A stretch of 64,000 nt of DNA, taken from contig NC_092406.1 of NCBI RefSeq assembly GCF_009017415.1, forward strand, positions 6,262,001-6,326,000, written 5' to 3'. Under the pieces are notes generated by a model that did not search any database, was not told the DNA's origin, and saw nothing but the letters and a program-made list of their open reading frames with translations. A program made the translations under genes and the position numbers. Origin of the DNA: Aspergillus flavus (taxonomy: Eukaryota; Ascomycota; Eurotiomycetes; Eurotiales; Aspergillaceae). Shown piece by piece: positions 1 to 11,078 of the stretch (within the stretch, counting starts at the first letter, position 1; each line of letters begins with the position of its first letter).

Positions 1-1383
1 GGAGATAACCGATCAGACTGGCAGCTGAGACCCAGCCTGCTTCAGCCGTCTTACTTGGAACTTATTGTAGCAATGAATCTGTCCAAGATCCTTGATGAGA
101 GAGACACCTCGGTGCGAGCGGTAGGCGAAAAATATCTCAGCGTAGTACATAATTATGCGCCGGTGATCTCCAAAGAAAGACTTGAATGCCGAACTCAAGA
201 AGCAGAAAGTCTTGAACCGCATTCACCTTTTTTAGTATTCATCTCGAGCATTCTTTTACTGACGGAGGAGCCGGTGGGAAGTTTCGTTTCCTCTAACACA
301 GCGTCTCCTCCGGACTTATACCGGACTTGCAAGCATAATTACACCGTATTTTTGTCGCTTAATGAACCCTGCATCGAGTTGATTCAAGCTGGCGTATTGA
401 TTGCACTATACGAACATGCTCAATGCATGGGAAGCCAGGCTTACCTTACGATTGGGACTTGCGCCAGAATGGCTGGCGCTATTGGGCTACTCTCAGCTAC
501 CTCCAGTGTTTCTTCGTCCTCAAAATTGGTGACCAGTAAAGAAGAAGAGACGAATATTCTTCTTGTAATTTATATCCTTGATAGGTACTACTCAAGTTTT
601 AGTGTCCTGACTTTTTAGTCTTGTTCGCTAACATCACGGGACGATGACAGACATATCAAAATTGCGTCTAGGGTTGTCATGAAACATATTATTGATGACT
701 ACTCTCAAATTACGAAGCCCTCGACAGTTCCAGGTCTGGCTCTCTCATCATTAATAATGTCGAAACATGCCGATCTGACCTCCTACAGTGAATAGTCTGC
801 AGTGCGAAGCGGATTGCTGTGATATCATGGTTCGCCTTCAAGCAATTCTCGGGTTTAGCGCTTCTGCCGGTATTACAAGCTTGTCAGCTGATGCGATATG
901 GAATCATATCGGAGCCCTAGAAGCTCAGCTCCAGAGCTTGAAGGTAATTTTTTGGGGTCACCGTGGTGACTATTCGTGGCACAGGTGCATCGCTACAGTC
1001 TTCGCGTAAGCCTCACATGCAACTTTATGCCCGTGCAGTGGCTAAGTAGCTCGATCACCTTTTAGTGCGAATCTGTGTATATACACATACCGCCGGCTGC
1101 AAGCGGCAGGAGACAGTACCGCTGAAAGCTTTGAACAACGTCGCAAAGACAGCTTAGAACTACTTGGTTTGCTGATGGATATATCGAGTAGCCAACTCGA
1201 TTTGAACACATCAACTGCAGTCTTTCCTTCTCCTTTTCCCATCATAATCCTGTTCCAGGTATTGGACTGTATGACCTCGCTAGAGAAGGTAGGGAGCGAC
1301 TCGTTCTTACTCAGGGAGAGACAGACTTTCATGGATATGCTTCTGCACTTTAGTACGCGATGGAGACTTGCAAGTAAGCTATA
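1..1383 (+). CDS. Fungal transcription factor, C-terminal part (5' end outside window; possibly decayed)
   Basis: The frame is open from base 1 to the stop at 616-618, so the gene starts left of the window. Around 355-500 it reads like the middle homology region of fungal-specific transcription factors (PF04082): a run ending LALYEHAQ-like, then an ARMAGAIGL-like helix and ILDR near 590. After that the frame breaks. In another frame a short LFANITGR-like stretch near 620-648 would fit the block that usually follows ILDR, but no splice pair joins the two cleanly. Coding-looking pieces resume at 788-960 and 1235-1380; the last resembles the usual C-terminal helix of this family (LRERQTF..LLHFSTRW). 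The DNA-binding domain is not in the window. Either there are several introns that I cannot place or the gene is decaying. The role would be nuclear regulation; its target is unknown. Confidence 0.5.
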
Positions 1384-1721
1384 AGAATCTCTGTTTAGAA
1401 TCATAGTGGAGCTGACAAGTCTTTGTAGGACGTCTTTATGAAGCCTTGCCACAAACATAAACTGTCTCACTGGCCGAAAGTTGGTTGCTTATTGTCTAGG
1501 AGGGGAACTCGACAACTAGTGATTGGTAATTCTGCTGACAGATGCTCCTAACCAGCGGCCGCCAAAGTCCGCGCGATGACTAATTTGGAATTGTAACCAA
1601 CTAGTCGATTAGGAAAAGTATAAAGTAGCTCTCCCAGCTATCAGAAAGAATAGTTGGATTATCATATTCGAAGGAAACTGTCACTTGATTCAATTAAGAC
1701 TTTGTTCAGCCAAGAGATAAG

Positions 1722-2824
1722 ATGGCCATTCTTGCAGTGTCTGGTGGAACAGGAAAATTGGGCCGGGCGGTTGTTGAAGCTTTGAAGAACAAGAAAAGCC
1801 ATTCTGTATTCATTTTGGCAAGAAGTGTATGGAAACCTTTGCAATGTAATACCTCTGACTACTAGCTGACCGTCTGGTCAGACGAACGATGAACTTTCGG
1901 AAACACTGGATGTTCCCATTATCCCGGTCGACTATTCCAATGTTGGGTCATTGACGAAGGCGTTGGAAGAAAACAAAATAGAGACCGTTATCTCTACTGT
2001 TCCCATTTCTGATGAATCAGCAACCGACTCTCAGCTCAAATCTCATTGAGGCTGCTATCAAATCGAAGAGTACCAAACGGTTCATTCCCAGTCATTTCGG
2101 TATCATATATAACGAACAGTGAGTTTCGTTGTAGCCTATCAACCCGTCACTTCCGCTGACTATACATAGGCATGCCTCCGTTTTCCCACCTCTCAAGGGT
2201 AAACTGTTGGCTGCAGAAAAGCTGAGGTCATCTGGTCTAGAGTACACTCTGGTATCAAACGGATTCTTTATGGATTACTATGGCCTGCCCAAAGTGAAGA
2301 GTTACCTGCAGCCTTTTGTTTTCGCTGTTGACATAGCGAATAACAGCGCAACAATTCCTGGATCTGGTAATGTTCCTGTGGTTTTCACACACACATTCGA
2401 TGTTGCCCAGTATGTTGCCGCACTTATCGGCGAGGAAAAATGGAATGAGAGAAGCATCATCATAGGCGATAAGTTAACATGGAACGACCTGGTGTCTCTG
2501 GCTGAAACCACTAAAGGTTTGTATATGCATCGCTCCGTACAAATTATGATCTTTTTTGACCTTGAAATTCTAGGGACGAAATTCGATGTCACATACGACG
2601 GTGAAGAGAAACTGAAGACTTTTCAAGTGACTGAACTTCCCTCGCATCCTCCTGTATATCCCTTTTTCGCCAAGGAACAGCTTCAATATATCTTGGCTGT
2701 GTTCGGTCAATGGACTGAGGCAGGGGCTTTCAACCTGCCGGACGAGGTTACCCTCAACAAGCAGTTTCCGGATATCAAGCCTCTCTCCATGAATGACCTT
2801 CTTCAGGCTGCCTGGAAAGTATAG
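1722..2824 (+). pseudogene. NmrA-like / isoflavone reductase-like NAD(P)-binding protein, one-base frameshift
   Basis: The start at 1722 gives an N-terminal Rossmann motif SGGTGKLGRAVVEAL, typical of NmrA-family (PF05368) atypical short-chain dehydrogenases. Likely exons are 1722-1826, 1882-2118, 2170-2516 and 2574-2824, all with GT...AG introns; the third intron (57 bp) is in frame and free of stops. The family block LIEAAIK...RFIPSHFG follows at about 2044-2100, but it lies one frame off the preceding exon. The AAA at 2038-2040 has one base more than the frame needs, and the uncorrected frame stops at TGA 2047. Downstream the frame is intact to TAG 2822-2824, with an NGFFMDYYG motif and a C-terminal substrate region. 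The lesion could be a real single-base insertion or a sequencing error. An intact protein would be a soluble cytosolic reductase or redox sensor of roughly 310 residues. Confidence 0.72.
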
Positions 2825-3738
2825 AATATTCAAGCTAGGACATGCACATGCGAATCACACATCTATCCAAGTCAAAAGCCCATCTCCAAAAATAACCTTA
2901 TCTTGCCGAATGCAGTAGCTGAAGTTCACGTTCATAAAATTTCATTGCGCAGTAACAAAGACTGTCCTATCCAGCTATAGAGTAGGGAATACGGGACAAC
3001 GCTCAATTCAAGCAGCCCATACTGTATAACAATACTAAGTAGTCCATTTCAGAGTTTTGGAAGGTGATTGCAGATAATAGTAACGATCAACTAGTGGCCA
3101 GTATCCGTTCGAGCCCTGTTCTCCACACCCTACGGTTATACGCGTTAAGCGTCCACTCGAAGTCGTAATACAACAGGGTAGATCCATTGTTTAACTGGCT
3201 ACCTCCACTTCGGACTATTCCCAGTAAGCTAACTATAGCCTGCAACCACCCCCTAAGTCAGGAGGGCAACCCGCGCGGTGTTGCCGAACCCTTTACACAG
3301 TATGATTCTTACTGGTAGACCACAGGGAGAGGTAGTCAAAAAATGGCGCTTCCTGTGGCCTCAGATGAGGAAGATCCCCAACTGGTAACCGTCTAAATAT
3401 ATACAAAAAAGGGCAGTACAGAACTGGAAATGAGCAACTTTACCCCTCTCTAGGTTATGTATGATTTTACATTGTCCGCAACCTCGATTTCGCCCGCCGT
3501 ACTTATTCGTTATTCTTATCGTTATCGATAAAGATAAGAATACAGCTAGCCCACCACTTTATTAATTTTAGTTGTGGAGTTTCATCGGTGCCTAGAGTAG
3601 TGGGGCACGTCGGGCCCTTCTGCATAATCTTGACTAGTGGCGAAGTGTCCTCTTCTTAGTTCATTGTGAGCAGAGTTCGGTGGCTTAATCACGGAAATAA
3701 AACCCGTTCCTTTTATCGAATTAAAGCTACGTTCCAGA
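2825..3738. other. Intergenic region, promoter of the GGPP synthase
   Basis: No coding sequence seen in 914 bp. It holds the GATA palindrome described separately at 3512-3541 and an AT-rich TAAATATATACAAAA stretch near 3394. Confidence 0.6.
3512..3541. promoter_or_regulatory. 30-bp near-perfect palindrome with four GATA motifs
   Basis: The outer arms ATTCTTATC (3512-3520) and GATAAGAAT (3533-3541) are exact inverse complements. The core TTATCGATAA is itself palindromic, so only one base pair breaks the symmetry. It contains GATAA at 3527-3531 and 3533-3537 on the plus strand, and TTATC at 3516-3520 and 3522-3526. It lies about 200 bp upstream of the GGPP synthase start. Clustered GATA motifs are the known binding pattern of fungal GATA factors (nitrogen regulators such as AreA, and others). 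Use by such a factor here is inference. Confidence 0.45.
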
Positions 3739-5037
3739 ATGCCTCAACGAAATATGGACCAAGCTTTGGAGTTTGACCAAAACATGACCCAAGTCCGGCG
3801 CCCTAGGGATGATCAAGAGAATCATGAAGGAACAGACGCAGATGAGGGGCAGGGCACAACAACTAGTAATAGGCCCTATACCCAATACGATATCCTCGCG
3901 CCGTTCACGAAGGCCGACGCAGAAAAGGTATGTATACTCCGTAGTGTTCAGAGAACTGCCCTGACCCGGCTGATCCTTTCCAGATCTGCATGGAGCCCTT
4001 CGAATACACTAGGTCTCTTCCTGGCAAGAACACCGTTGGTAAGGTAATCGAGAGCTTGCGGCCTTGGTTGAATATTTCCGATCGTTCTGCGGCGGTCCTT
4101 ACGGACGTCATGACTATGTTGCAGAATTCGTCCTTGATGTACGAACGTCTCACCATCCGAGGTAAAGAGCTAGAGGTGAACTGATGTAACGTACTTCGCA
4201 GGCTAGATGATATTGAAGACGGTTCTCAACTTCGGCGCGGTGCACCCGCGGCCCACGTTAAATATGGCCTGAGCCAAACAATAAATAGCACGACGTATAT
4301 AATTGCCAAGATTGTCTCCGATGTTCAGACTCATCTCCGACCAGAGTGTGCCAAAGTTCTGTCTGGTAAGATGTCAGCTTTACTCGATCGAGGACGCAGT
4401 GTTAAGAATACTCGCAGAAGAACTCCAAACCCTCACCTTAGGTCAAGCTCTCGATCTCAACTGGACATTCAATAAAAAGTGTCCCAGTGTAAATGAATAC
4501 CTTGTCATGATCGACCACAAGACTGGAGGTTTCTTCCGTCTGATGCTTCGGATCATGGAGATTGAAGCCAATGCTACGCCAAACGACGAGCTACGTCATT
4601 TGATTACACTGCTGGGGAGGTACTACCAGATCAGGGATGATTACCAGAACCTAGCTTCGGACGAGGTAGGGCTTCTGCTAGTGTGATTGTTTGATACTGG
4701 ACTAAAAGGACTGTAGTATACCGCCAAGAAGGGCTTCTGCGATGATCTTTCCGAGGGAAAGTTTTCGTTTCCTCTTATCCATCTGCTCGAGCATAGTCCG
4801 AATGCCAGTACGCTGCATCAGATGATCTTTGGCCGACAACCCGTGGATGAGGGGGAAATGTCTGAGGAGACAAAGTCGTATATCATCTCGCAGATGAAGG
4901 AAGTAGGTAGCCTGGATTATACGCAGGATGTTCTCAAGAGCCTCTTTAGCTCTATATGGGAGACAGTAGAGAGGATTGAAGAAGCCATGGGGAAAAACAT
5001 GGGCTTCAAGGGTCTTTGCCAAATATTGAAACTGTGA
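3739..5037 (+). CDS. Geranylgeranyl diphosphate synthase (trans-isoprenyl diphosphate synthase)
   Basis: Five exons (3739-3927, 3984-4138, 4202-4365, 4418-4665, 4717-5037) join in phase to 358 residues. The enzyme condenses isopentenyl diphosphate with allylic diphosphates to make C20 GGPP. The first aspartate-rich motif DDIED lies at residues 117-121, followed by the family signature GSQLRRGAPAAH. The second is DDYQN at about 243-247, preceded by GRYYQIRD. The KTGG..R motif before it is also present. Length and motif order match fungal GGPP synthases. The first 60 residues are hydrophilic and poorly conserved, as is usual in cluster-associated copies. No terpene cyclase or prenyltransferase is nearby, so whether this is a second, specialised-metabolism copy or the housekeeping enzyme cannot be settled; an accessory copy is more likely from its context. 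Confidence 0.93.
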
Positions 5038-5267
5038 CAAAGCGGTGGAAATTCTCTACGTAGTTAATGATATTCATGATAGCTAAGCTGAGTCAGCCGT
5101 TCTCTTCCTGGTGTTTGGACAATCAAAGAGGGGCAACGAGCGTTGACAATTCATATATGGATGCCAAGAAGCTAATGCATAGCCTCAGTCAGTACCACGA
5201 GGCTGAAACTGGAAGAGGCTTGAGATCAACCTAATCAACCAAGTGAGCTGTCGAGGAGCTAATAGCG

Positions 5268-7505
5268 ATGGATTGCGGGTTTTGCGAAGAAGCGAACTGG
5301 GACTTTTCTAAAGCCGGAATCACTTTTAGGGACGTGTTCCATACAGAGTGCCATGATACCTGTTGCTGCCCGTCAGAGGGCGAGGAGGATCAGCGGCTAT
5401 GTCCACGTTGCCGGCATTTGCGCCTCCCGCATCTTGCCAAGCGTGCCGCTGTCGATTTGCTGGACGGGTTCATCCCACCATATATTTGTGTGAGCTTCGG
5501 ATGGACAGAGGACTATGATGGAGAGAAGATCAAATGTCACCTTTGTCAGCTTATCGCCTATACTGCTGCCACCTCTCTCAGCGCCGTGCGACGGGATCTG
5601 CGCACGTCATACCACAGTGCACTTTTTATTACCTGCCGATCTCTATCCGTTTCAGTTTGGTTGGACGATATCCGGTTTCATGCGGACCTTGCATTGTGGT
5701 CAGAACTTCCTGAGTCAGGAGGATATTACTTGCAGAGGTCAGGAGACCGTGTCACGACGCCCGAAACCACTCCTACCCTGGACCACTACGTGGATTGGGG
5801 TAAGGTTCGCTCGTTATTGAACTCATCATCTGTTCCAACCTCGGGGTTGAGTCTTGAATCTGAGCGACCAGCCGGACTAAAACTCATTGATGTCCAACAA
5901 GACCGGGTTGTCGAAGCGCCTGTGGGCTGTGAATATATTGCTCTAAGCTATGTGTTTGGGAGCTTGACGACAATTGCCTCAACCCCTTCAGGATCCTTCA
6001 TTCGCTATAGCCTGCCAGCAACAATCAGAGATGCCCTCGTCGCATGCTACAAACTTGGCTTTAAATATTTGTGGGTCGATCAACTCTGTATCAATCAAAG
6101 TGACCCTGTGGACCAGTTGCACCAAATCAACCAGATGAGCCGTATTTATGAATGCGCTGCATATACTGTTGTTGCACTTGCGGGCGAGGACTCCAGTCAT
6201 GGTTTGCCTGGAGTTAGCAAGGCCCGCTCCTGGAGCTATAAGTGTATAAGAATTGGTAACTTTGGTATCACAGCACTGGCGCCGAGTCTTCAATTCTGCA
6301 TGGAGAACAGTAAATGGTATACCAGGGGTTGGACGTTTCAAGAAGCTATGTTCTCATCAAGGCTCATCCTGTTCACCAGCTATGGTGTTCATTGTCTCTT
6401 TCGCTACAAAGACGACACTCGCTTGTTGTCTGAAACCGAATGTCAGACGCCCCTTTACGTTTTGGGGCTGCCAAGGAAAGGTAATTATTGGCAAGCATTA
6501 GAGCAGTATACCACTAGAGACCTGACGTTCCCGTCGGATATTTTGAGGGCTTTTACTGCAGTCCTGCGCTCTATTCACGGAGAGGACACATACTATGGCT
6601 TACCTTTTCGAGAAATTGACGATGCAATTCTTTGGACTCCGGCCAAGTTCACTTCAGCACCCACAAGTAGGAGGCATGGCTTTCCAACGTGGTCTTGGGC
6701 GTCCCACTGTGGTCCAATATCTCGCCCCAAGCGGTCAGCTGCCGGACTCGCCGTATGGGCTCTTCCACCACGTAGCTTAGGCACAGAGGTTATTTTCTGC
6801 ACACCTCGCCCTGGACACCAATGGGATGATTGGAGGTATCCAAGTCAACAGGACCGCATGCGCATAATAGCTAGCGCGTTACTCACAGGCTGCCTGCAGA
6901 GTAATATCCATCTAGACGCACATCTTGCTACCCCGGTCTGTGAGCAGTTGTATTCTAGATGGCCCGATCCTACCGCTTACTGGGAGGATGTCTTTGGCCA
7001 ATATCGACATGACGAGATTTTTTCTCCGGCGGTTGTCAGAATAGCGTCTCTGGGAGCTCGTATACTTGTCTACAGTCAGACCGCGAAGTTCTTAGTCGGT
7101 CCTAACACAAGTCATTTGCGAGACACCAATTGCGTCCGTTCCAAGAATGGGGAGCTCTCTGGATATGTTGACATCCCACATTACGACCATAGTTCCACCA
7201 GCTACATTGCTGAATTTATCGCAATTTCCGTGACGGAGGATTCTTGGCCCTGGGATCTGGTCGGTAATTATAGTTGTGATCCGGAATATAAGAATTATTT
7301 GGCTTACAATGATGGCAAGACTGACATCTCAAAGCGTATGCAAAAGATACTATCACCAGAATGGGGATTGTATTATATGTTGCATGTCATGCTAATCAGG
7401 AGGGATGAGCAATCCAATGTGGCACGACGTGTTGGGATAGGACAGATATTTCTTAGGAAATGGGCAGAAGCAGAGCGACGGTTTGAGGCCATTGTCCTGG
7501 AATAG
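5268..7505 (+). CDS. HET-domain (heterokaryon incompatibility-like) protein
   Basis: Single-exon frame of 745 residues starting at ATG 5268. The three HET-domain (PF06985) blocks are in order: YIALSYVFG at 223-231 (usually YVALSYVWG), YLWVDQLCINQ at 267-277, and RGWTFQE followed by SRLILF at about 353-368. Between them QINQMSRIYECAAYTVVALAG is the usual linker. The first 100 residues are cysteine-rich (several CxxC pairs), which may bind metal; this is an observation, not a known domain. Proteins with HET domains can trigger cell death when incompatible fungal cells fuse, and many paralogues have no known role. No partner gene is adjacent. The W to F change in the first block is mild. Its C-terminal 300 residues match nothing I recognise. 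Confidence 0.9.
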   Translation: MDCGFCEEANWDFSKAGITFRDVFHTECHDTCCCPSEGEEDQRLCPRCRHLRLPHLAKRAAVDLLDGFIPPYICVSFGWTEDYDGEKIKCHLCQLIAYTAATSLSAVRRDLRTSYHSALFITCRSLSVSVWLDDIRFHADLALWSELPESGGYYLQRSGDRVTTPETTPTLDHYVDWGKVRSLLNSSSVPTSGLSLESERPAGLKLIDVQQDRVVEAPVGCEYIALSYVFGSLTTIASTPSGSFIRYSLPATIRDALVACYKLGFKYLWVDQLCINQSDPVDQLHQINQMSRIYECAAYTVVALAGEDSSHGLPGVSKARSWSYKCIRIGNFGITALAPSLQFCMENSKWYTRGWTFQEAMFSSRLILFTSYGVHCLFRYKDDTRLLSETECQTPLYVLGLPRKGNYWQALEQYTTRDLTFPSDILRAFTAVLRSIHGEDTYYGLPFREIDDAILWTPAKFTSAPTSRRHGFPTWSWASHCGPISRPKRSAAGLAVWALPPRSLGTEVIFCTPRPGHQWDDWRYPSQQDRMRIIASALLTGCLQSNIHLDAHLATPVCEQLYSRWPDPTAYWEDVFGQYRHDEIFSPAVVRIASLGARILVYSQTAKFLVGPNTSHLRDTNCVRSKNGELSGYVDIPHYDHSSTSYIAEFIAISVTEDSWPWDLVGNYSCDPEYKNYLAYNDGKTDISKRMQKILSPEWGLYYMLHVMLIRRDEQSNVARRVGIGQIFLRKWAEAERRFEAIVLE

Positions 7506-8063
7506 AAACTAGAGGCAACTCAAATCCGGGCATGTTACAGGGTTCAACAATTATTGGCATGTGTGGCCCAGCGATGCCATTGGGGGAGCTACTCGCACCC
7601 TCTCCTTCGCATATAAAAATGTTTGTTCATTGCATGATTTAGCGATCTGGTTCTATTTAGACTATGTGCCAAATGAACTCTAGTACCAAAGGTGCGCCTA
7701 GAGAAATGACTTTCGGTCGTTCGTGGTTATACCAAACCGCACGATATCTCAAACATCCGCCGCCTAGATAGGTCTACAGGGCAGTACGTCTAAAGCCCAG
7801 CACGATTTACTCCAAGCCCCACAATTGGACCCAGCAAACCCCTCGCTCAAGTAAAAGTATCCACCATCACCTACGGTTAAATACTGAATCGGTTAAATAC
7901 CACCACCAGACCGTCGGCCCACAGCGCCCCGACCTCCAGGTCCCCAGATGCGGGGATCCCAAACCAAGCTTCAGCCTTTCCCACTAGACCAACATAAATA
8001 TCTGTAAACCACCCAAGTTTATAATCCCCAACACCCAAATAATACATACATATACTCGCAAAA
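7506..8063. other. Intergenic region
   Basis: 558 bp between the HET gene and the following dehydrogenase. It includes the latter's promoter and 5' leader. No reading frame or repeat that I can support. Confidence 0.6.
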
Positions 8064-9130
8064 ATGTCCATGACGGTATCTGACTCCACGCAAATCCGGG
8101 ACGGCTTCCCACGACCGTTCCCGGATACTCCTGCGAATGTACTGGAGCAGTTTAAGCTGAACGGCAAGGTTGTTGTTGTAACGGGCGCAGCGGATGGTAT
8201 TGGTCTTGCTGTTGCTGAGGCTATGGCTGAGGCTGGGGCCAATGTCGCTTTGTGGTATAATTCGTGAGTTTTCTACTGCATTTTCTGTTCTGGGGTTAGG
8301 GGTGAGTTAGGTTTGAGTACTGATTGTTGAACTGGTAGAAATGATGCAGCTATAAAGAGGGGTGAAGAGTTGGCGAAGGATCATGGAGTTAGGACTGTTG
8401 CTTATAAGGTTGATGGTAAGTTCTCTTTCTCTATTTTGCTCTATAGTTGGTTGCTAAGACGTGCAGTATCGAACCCCGAGGAGGTCCAGAAGGCCGTAGC
8501 GGATGTTGTGAGGGATTTTGAGAGGATTGATGTCTTCGTTGCTAACGCTGGTGAGCTGGGCTTGTAGATGCTGGGTTGATGATATCACTGACGATGGACA
8601 GGAATGGCTATCTCCAAACCGATCCTGGAACAGACGCTGGATGAATACAGGAAGCAGATGTCTGTTAATGGTGTGTATTTCCAAACCTTTCGAAGTCTCC
8701 TTGAACTATATACTGACAACATACTTCAGTGGACGGAGTTGTCGCCTGCGCAAAATATGCAGGCGAAGTATTCCAACGTCAAGGTTCTGGAAACCTGATC
8801 ATCACGTCAAGTATGAGCGCACATATCGTAAATGTGCCCACCGACCAACCCGTCTACAATGGATCCAAGGCCTTTGTGACCCAGTTCGGTAAGTCGCTTG
8901 CTCGTGAATGGCGGGATTTTGCACGGGTAAACATTGTCTCTCCCGGTTTCTTTGAAACGAAAATGGGTGCAAGCCCGCTTGCTCTGAACGAGGCGTACCG
9001 GATGGCAGTGCTTGGCAGGCAGGGGCATGTGAAGGAGATTAAGGGTCTTTATCTTTATCTGGCTAGTGATGCGTCGACATATATGACTGGAAGTGATGTG
9101 TTGATTGATGGTGGCTATGTACTTCCTTGA
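8064..9130 (+). CDS. Short-chain dehydrogenase/reductase (sugar-alcohol dehydrogenase-like)
   Basis: Five exons (8064-8263, 8339-8415, 8467-8550, 8602-8670, 8730-9130) join in phase to 276 residues. It is a classical SDR: cofactor motif TGAADGIG at 40-47, NAG near 118-120, catalytic serine in TSSMS (169-173), and YNGSK with Tyr186 and Lys190. The C-terminal GGYVLP tail closes the fold. The N-terminal extension before the Rossmann fold and the overall pattern resemble fungal sorbose reductase, mannitol 2-dehydrogenase and L-xylulose reductase proteins that use NADP(H) on polyols. The exact substrate is not readable from sequence. It converges on the BBE oxidase gene with only 154 bp between stop codons. 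Confidence 0.9.
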
Positions 9131-9284
9131 TTACCAGTTCAAATCATGAGTGTTAGATAGTAGAGTTATAGGAAATACTTCAATATCATTGTATAATGTA
9201 ATATGAAGCCAAACGCTATAGAGAAATGCACCACCTCCCCTCTCGCTCTGCGGTTTGTGCCAAGGTACTGCTTTGCCCAAGCTT

Positions 9285-10946
9285 TCATGACAGGTTTCCG
9301 GCACTCAGTTGACTGATAAGTGTCATCAAAGGGTTCAGATGAGGCAGTGATGCCGAAACAATCTCTTCTATTGACAAGGCTGCTTGAAGGATAGGCACGA
9401 TATCTGTGGCGATCGACTCATCTCTCTCATTTTTCGGGGCAAACTGAAATATCCCTTTGGGATCCCACGTTTGTTTGATTTCCCTGATAGCATCACTGTT
9501 AGGGCCATAATATGCTTGGTGATGATCCTCTTTGACACACAGCTCCCGGTCCGGGAAATTCAGAAAACCGGCTTTTCTATCAATAGAGAACTGCATCAGG
9601 TTCTCTTTGAAGTTCTTGCAGAACTCCTCCATCTCCTCGCCAAGCCATTTCTCATCCCATTGAAGCATGATGTATGCGATACGCGATGCGTCGCGCCAAG
9701 GGAAAGCTGTTTCATTTGCCCCGATCCGGGTGGCTTGCTGTCCGGTATGGATAAAGGTCACTTGCAACAAAGCTGACTCTCCACGGAATTCTTTCTTAAA
9801 ATTCTTCATGTGATCTCTGATAGACTTAGTGATACCCGTGTAATCAGGTTCTGTTCCGAAAACGAACGATGCGTAGATCGAATACGCCTTGTTAGAGGGA
9901 ATCGCCTTCTTAGTCTCCTCGGACCACTGGGATACAAGAGTCTCATGCAGAAAACGCGATGAATCTTCAGCAATTGACCGACGTTTGATATTGTCTGCCA
10001 GGGAGTTCTTTATTTTATGGATATCACTTCCAGCATCTCCGCGAAGCTTTCTATCGATTTCTTCCTGGAATTCCTGCTTCTTCCCGTCGTAATAGGTAAG
10101 AAAGCGAACAGCAAGATCACCCTTCCCATCCTTCAGATCGCAGAACCAGCTAGTGTCGATGGTCATGCTATTGCTCCAATTGGCGGCGTAAAAGCTGTTC
10201 ATTGCCTCCATGAACCCTTCTTCCCTCTCATCGGTTGAGGGGTACCAGGTGTATCTCCCTGCCACAACCTTCTCCTCTTGTAATTCGTGGAGAGACATCT
10301 TCATCGTGATCACGGCACCGAAATTATTCGCACCGGCTCCACATAGTGCCCAGAACAGCTTCCTCTTTTCGGGGTCTGGATCGTCCTTGCGCACGGTTAC
10401 CAGATCCCCTTTTCCCGTGACCAGCGTAGCCTCCAGTAAGCTATCACATCCCATTCCAAACTTCCGAGTAAATGGACCCAACCCCCCGCCCAACACAAAC
10501 CCACTCACTCCCACAGTCGGACACCGTCCGCCATTAACCACCAATTTATTGACCTTTTCGATCACCAACTGCCGATACGCATGTGCCCACAGCGCCCCAC
10601 CTTGCATGGTGATGGTCGGAGGCTCAGACTTATGCTGGAGATAAACATCATTCATCCGGGAGAGATCCAAAAGAATCCCATCATTGGTAGTGGAGAGTCC
10701 TGCATACGAATGCCCGCCATTCTTGACGGTAATGGGTGTTTTGTTTTCGTATGCATATTTGACCACCTCCTCCACGTGCACTGGCAGCTCGGGCTTCACG
10801 ACACATGTGGGGCGACTAAAGCGGTATAGGAGGTTGGCAACATCAACAGAGACTTCGTATTCCAGGTCGCCGGACTTGTAGACGGGAATCTGGGTTCCAA
10901 GGACCTTTTTGTCTTTGAGGTCTTTGTAGATGTCTGCGTTTGGCAT
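9285..10946 (-). CDS. BBE-type FAD-linked oxidase (berberine bridge enzyme family)
   Basis: Single exon of 553 residues. The frame extends further upstream, but the first in-frame ATG is at 10946; the longer version would need a TTG start. It has a PP-loop FAD-binding domain (PF01565) with KNGGHSYAG, where His79 is the expected covalent flavin attachment site, and NGGRCPTVGVSG, where Cys142 could give a second covalent bond. It ends with the BBE domain (PF08031; YYGPN...IKQTWDP..IFQFAP). Such enzymes oxidise alcohols, sugars or secondary-metabolite intermediates with O2. No obvious signal peptide is seen, unlike secreted oligosaccharide oxidases, which favours an intracellular metabolic role. 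A short-chain dehydrogenase lies on each side, so a shared redox pathway is possible but unproven. Confidence 0.92.
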   Translation of the reverse strand: MPNADIYKDLKDKKVLGTQIPVYKSGDLEYEVSVDVANLLYRFSRPTCVVKPELPVHVEEVVKYAYENKTPITVKNGGHSYAGLSTTNDGILLDLSRMNDVYLQHKSEPPTITMQGGALWAHAYRQLVIEKVNKLVVNGGRCPTVGVSGFVLGGGLGPFTRKFGMGCDSLLEATLVTGKGDLVTVRKDDPDPEKRKLFWALCGAGANNFGAVITMKMSLHELQEEKVVAGRYTWYPSTDEREEGFMEAMNSFYAANWSNSMTIDTSWFCDLKDGKGDLAVRFLTYYDGKKQEFQEEIDRKLRGDAGSDIHKIKNSLADNIKRRSIAEDSSRFLHETLVSQWSEETKKAIPSNKAYSIYASFVFGTEPDYTGITKSIRDHMKNFKKEFRGESALLQVTFIHTGQQATRIGANETAFPWRDASRIAYIMLQWDEKWLGEEMEEFCKNFKENLMQFSIDRKAGFLNFPDRELCVKEDHHQAYYGPNSDAIREIKQTWDPKGIFQFAPKNERDESIATDIVPILQAALSIEEIVSASLPHLNPLMTLISQLSAGNLS

Positions 10947-11071
10947 TGTGGGGGCTCTATTGTGAAGTGGAATAATAGGGGCAATGGTTTCTGATTTAAG
11001 ATACTGTTTCAGCAAGAGGTATGTTGAGTATGAAGATATAGAAGTGACAGGTCAGGGCAGAGTTTGATGGG

Positions 11072-11078
11072 CTTTATA
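11072..11078 (-). promoter_or_regulatory. TATA box of the BBE oxidase gene
   Basis: TATAAAG on the minus strand, 126 bp upstream of the ATG at 10946. Its position supports that ATG with a leader of roughly 100 bases. Confidence 0.4.

Noticed and set aside
10947..11015. Longer N-terminus of the BBE oxidase
   Set aside because: The upstream part has no ATG and would need a TTG start; ATG 10946 sits well behind a TATA box.
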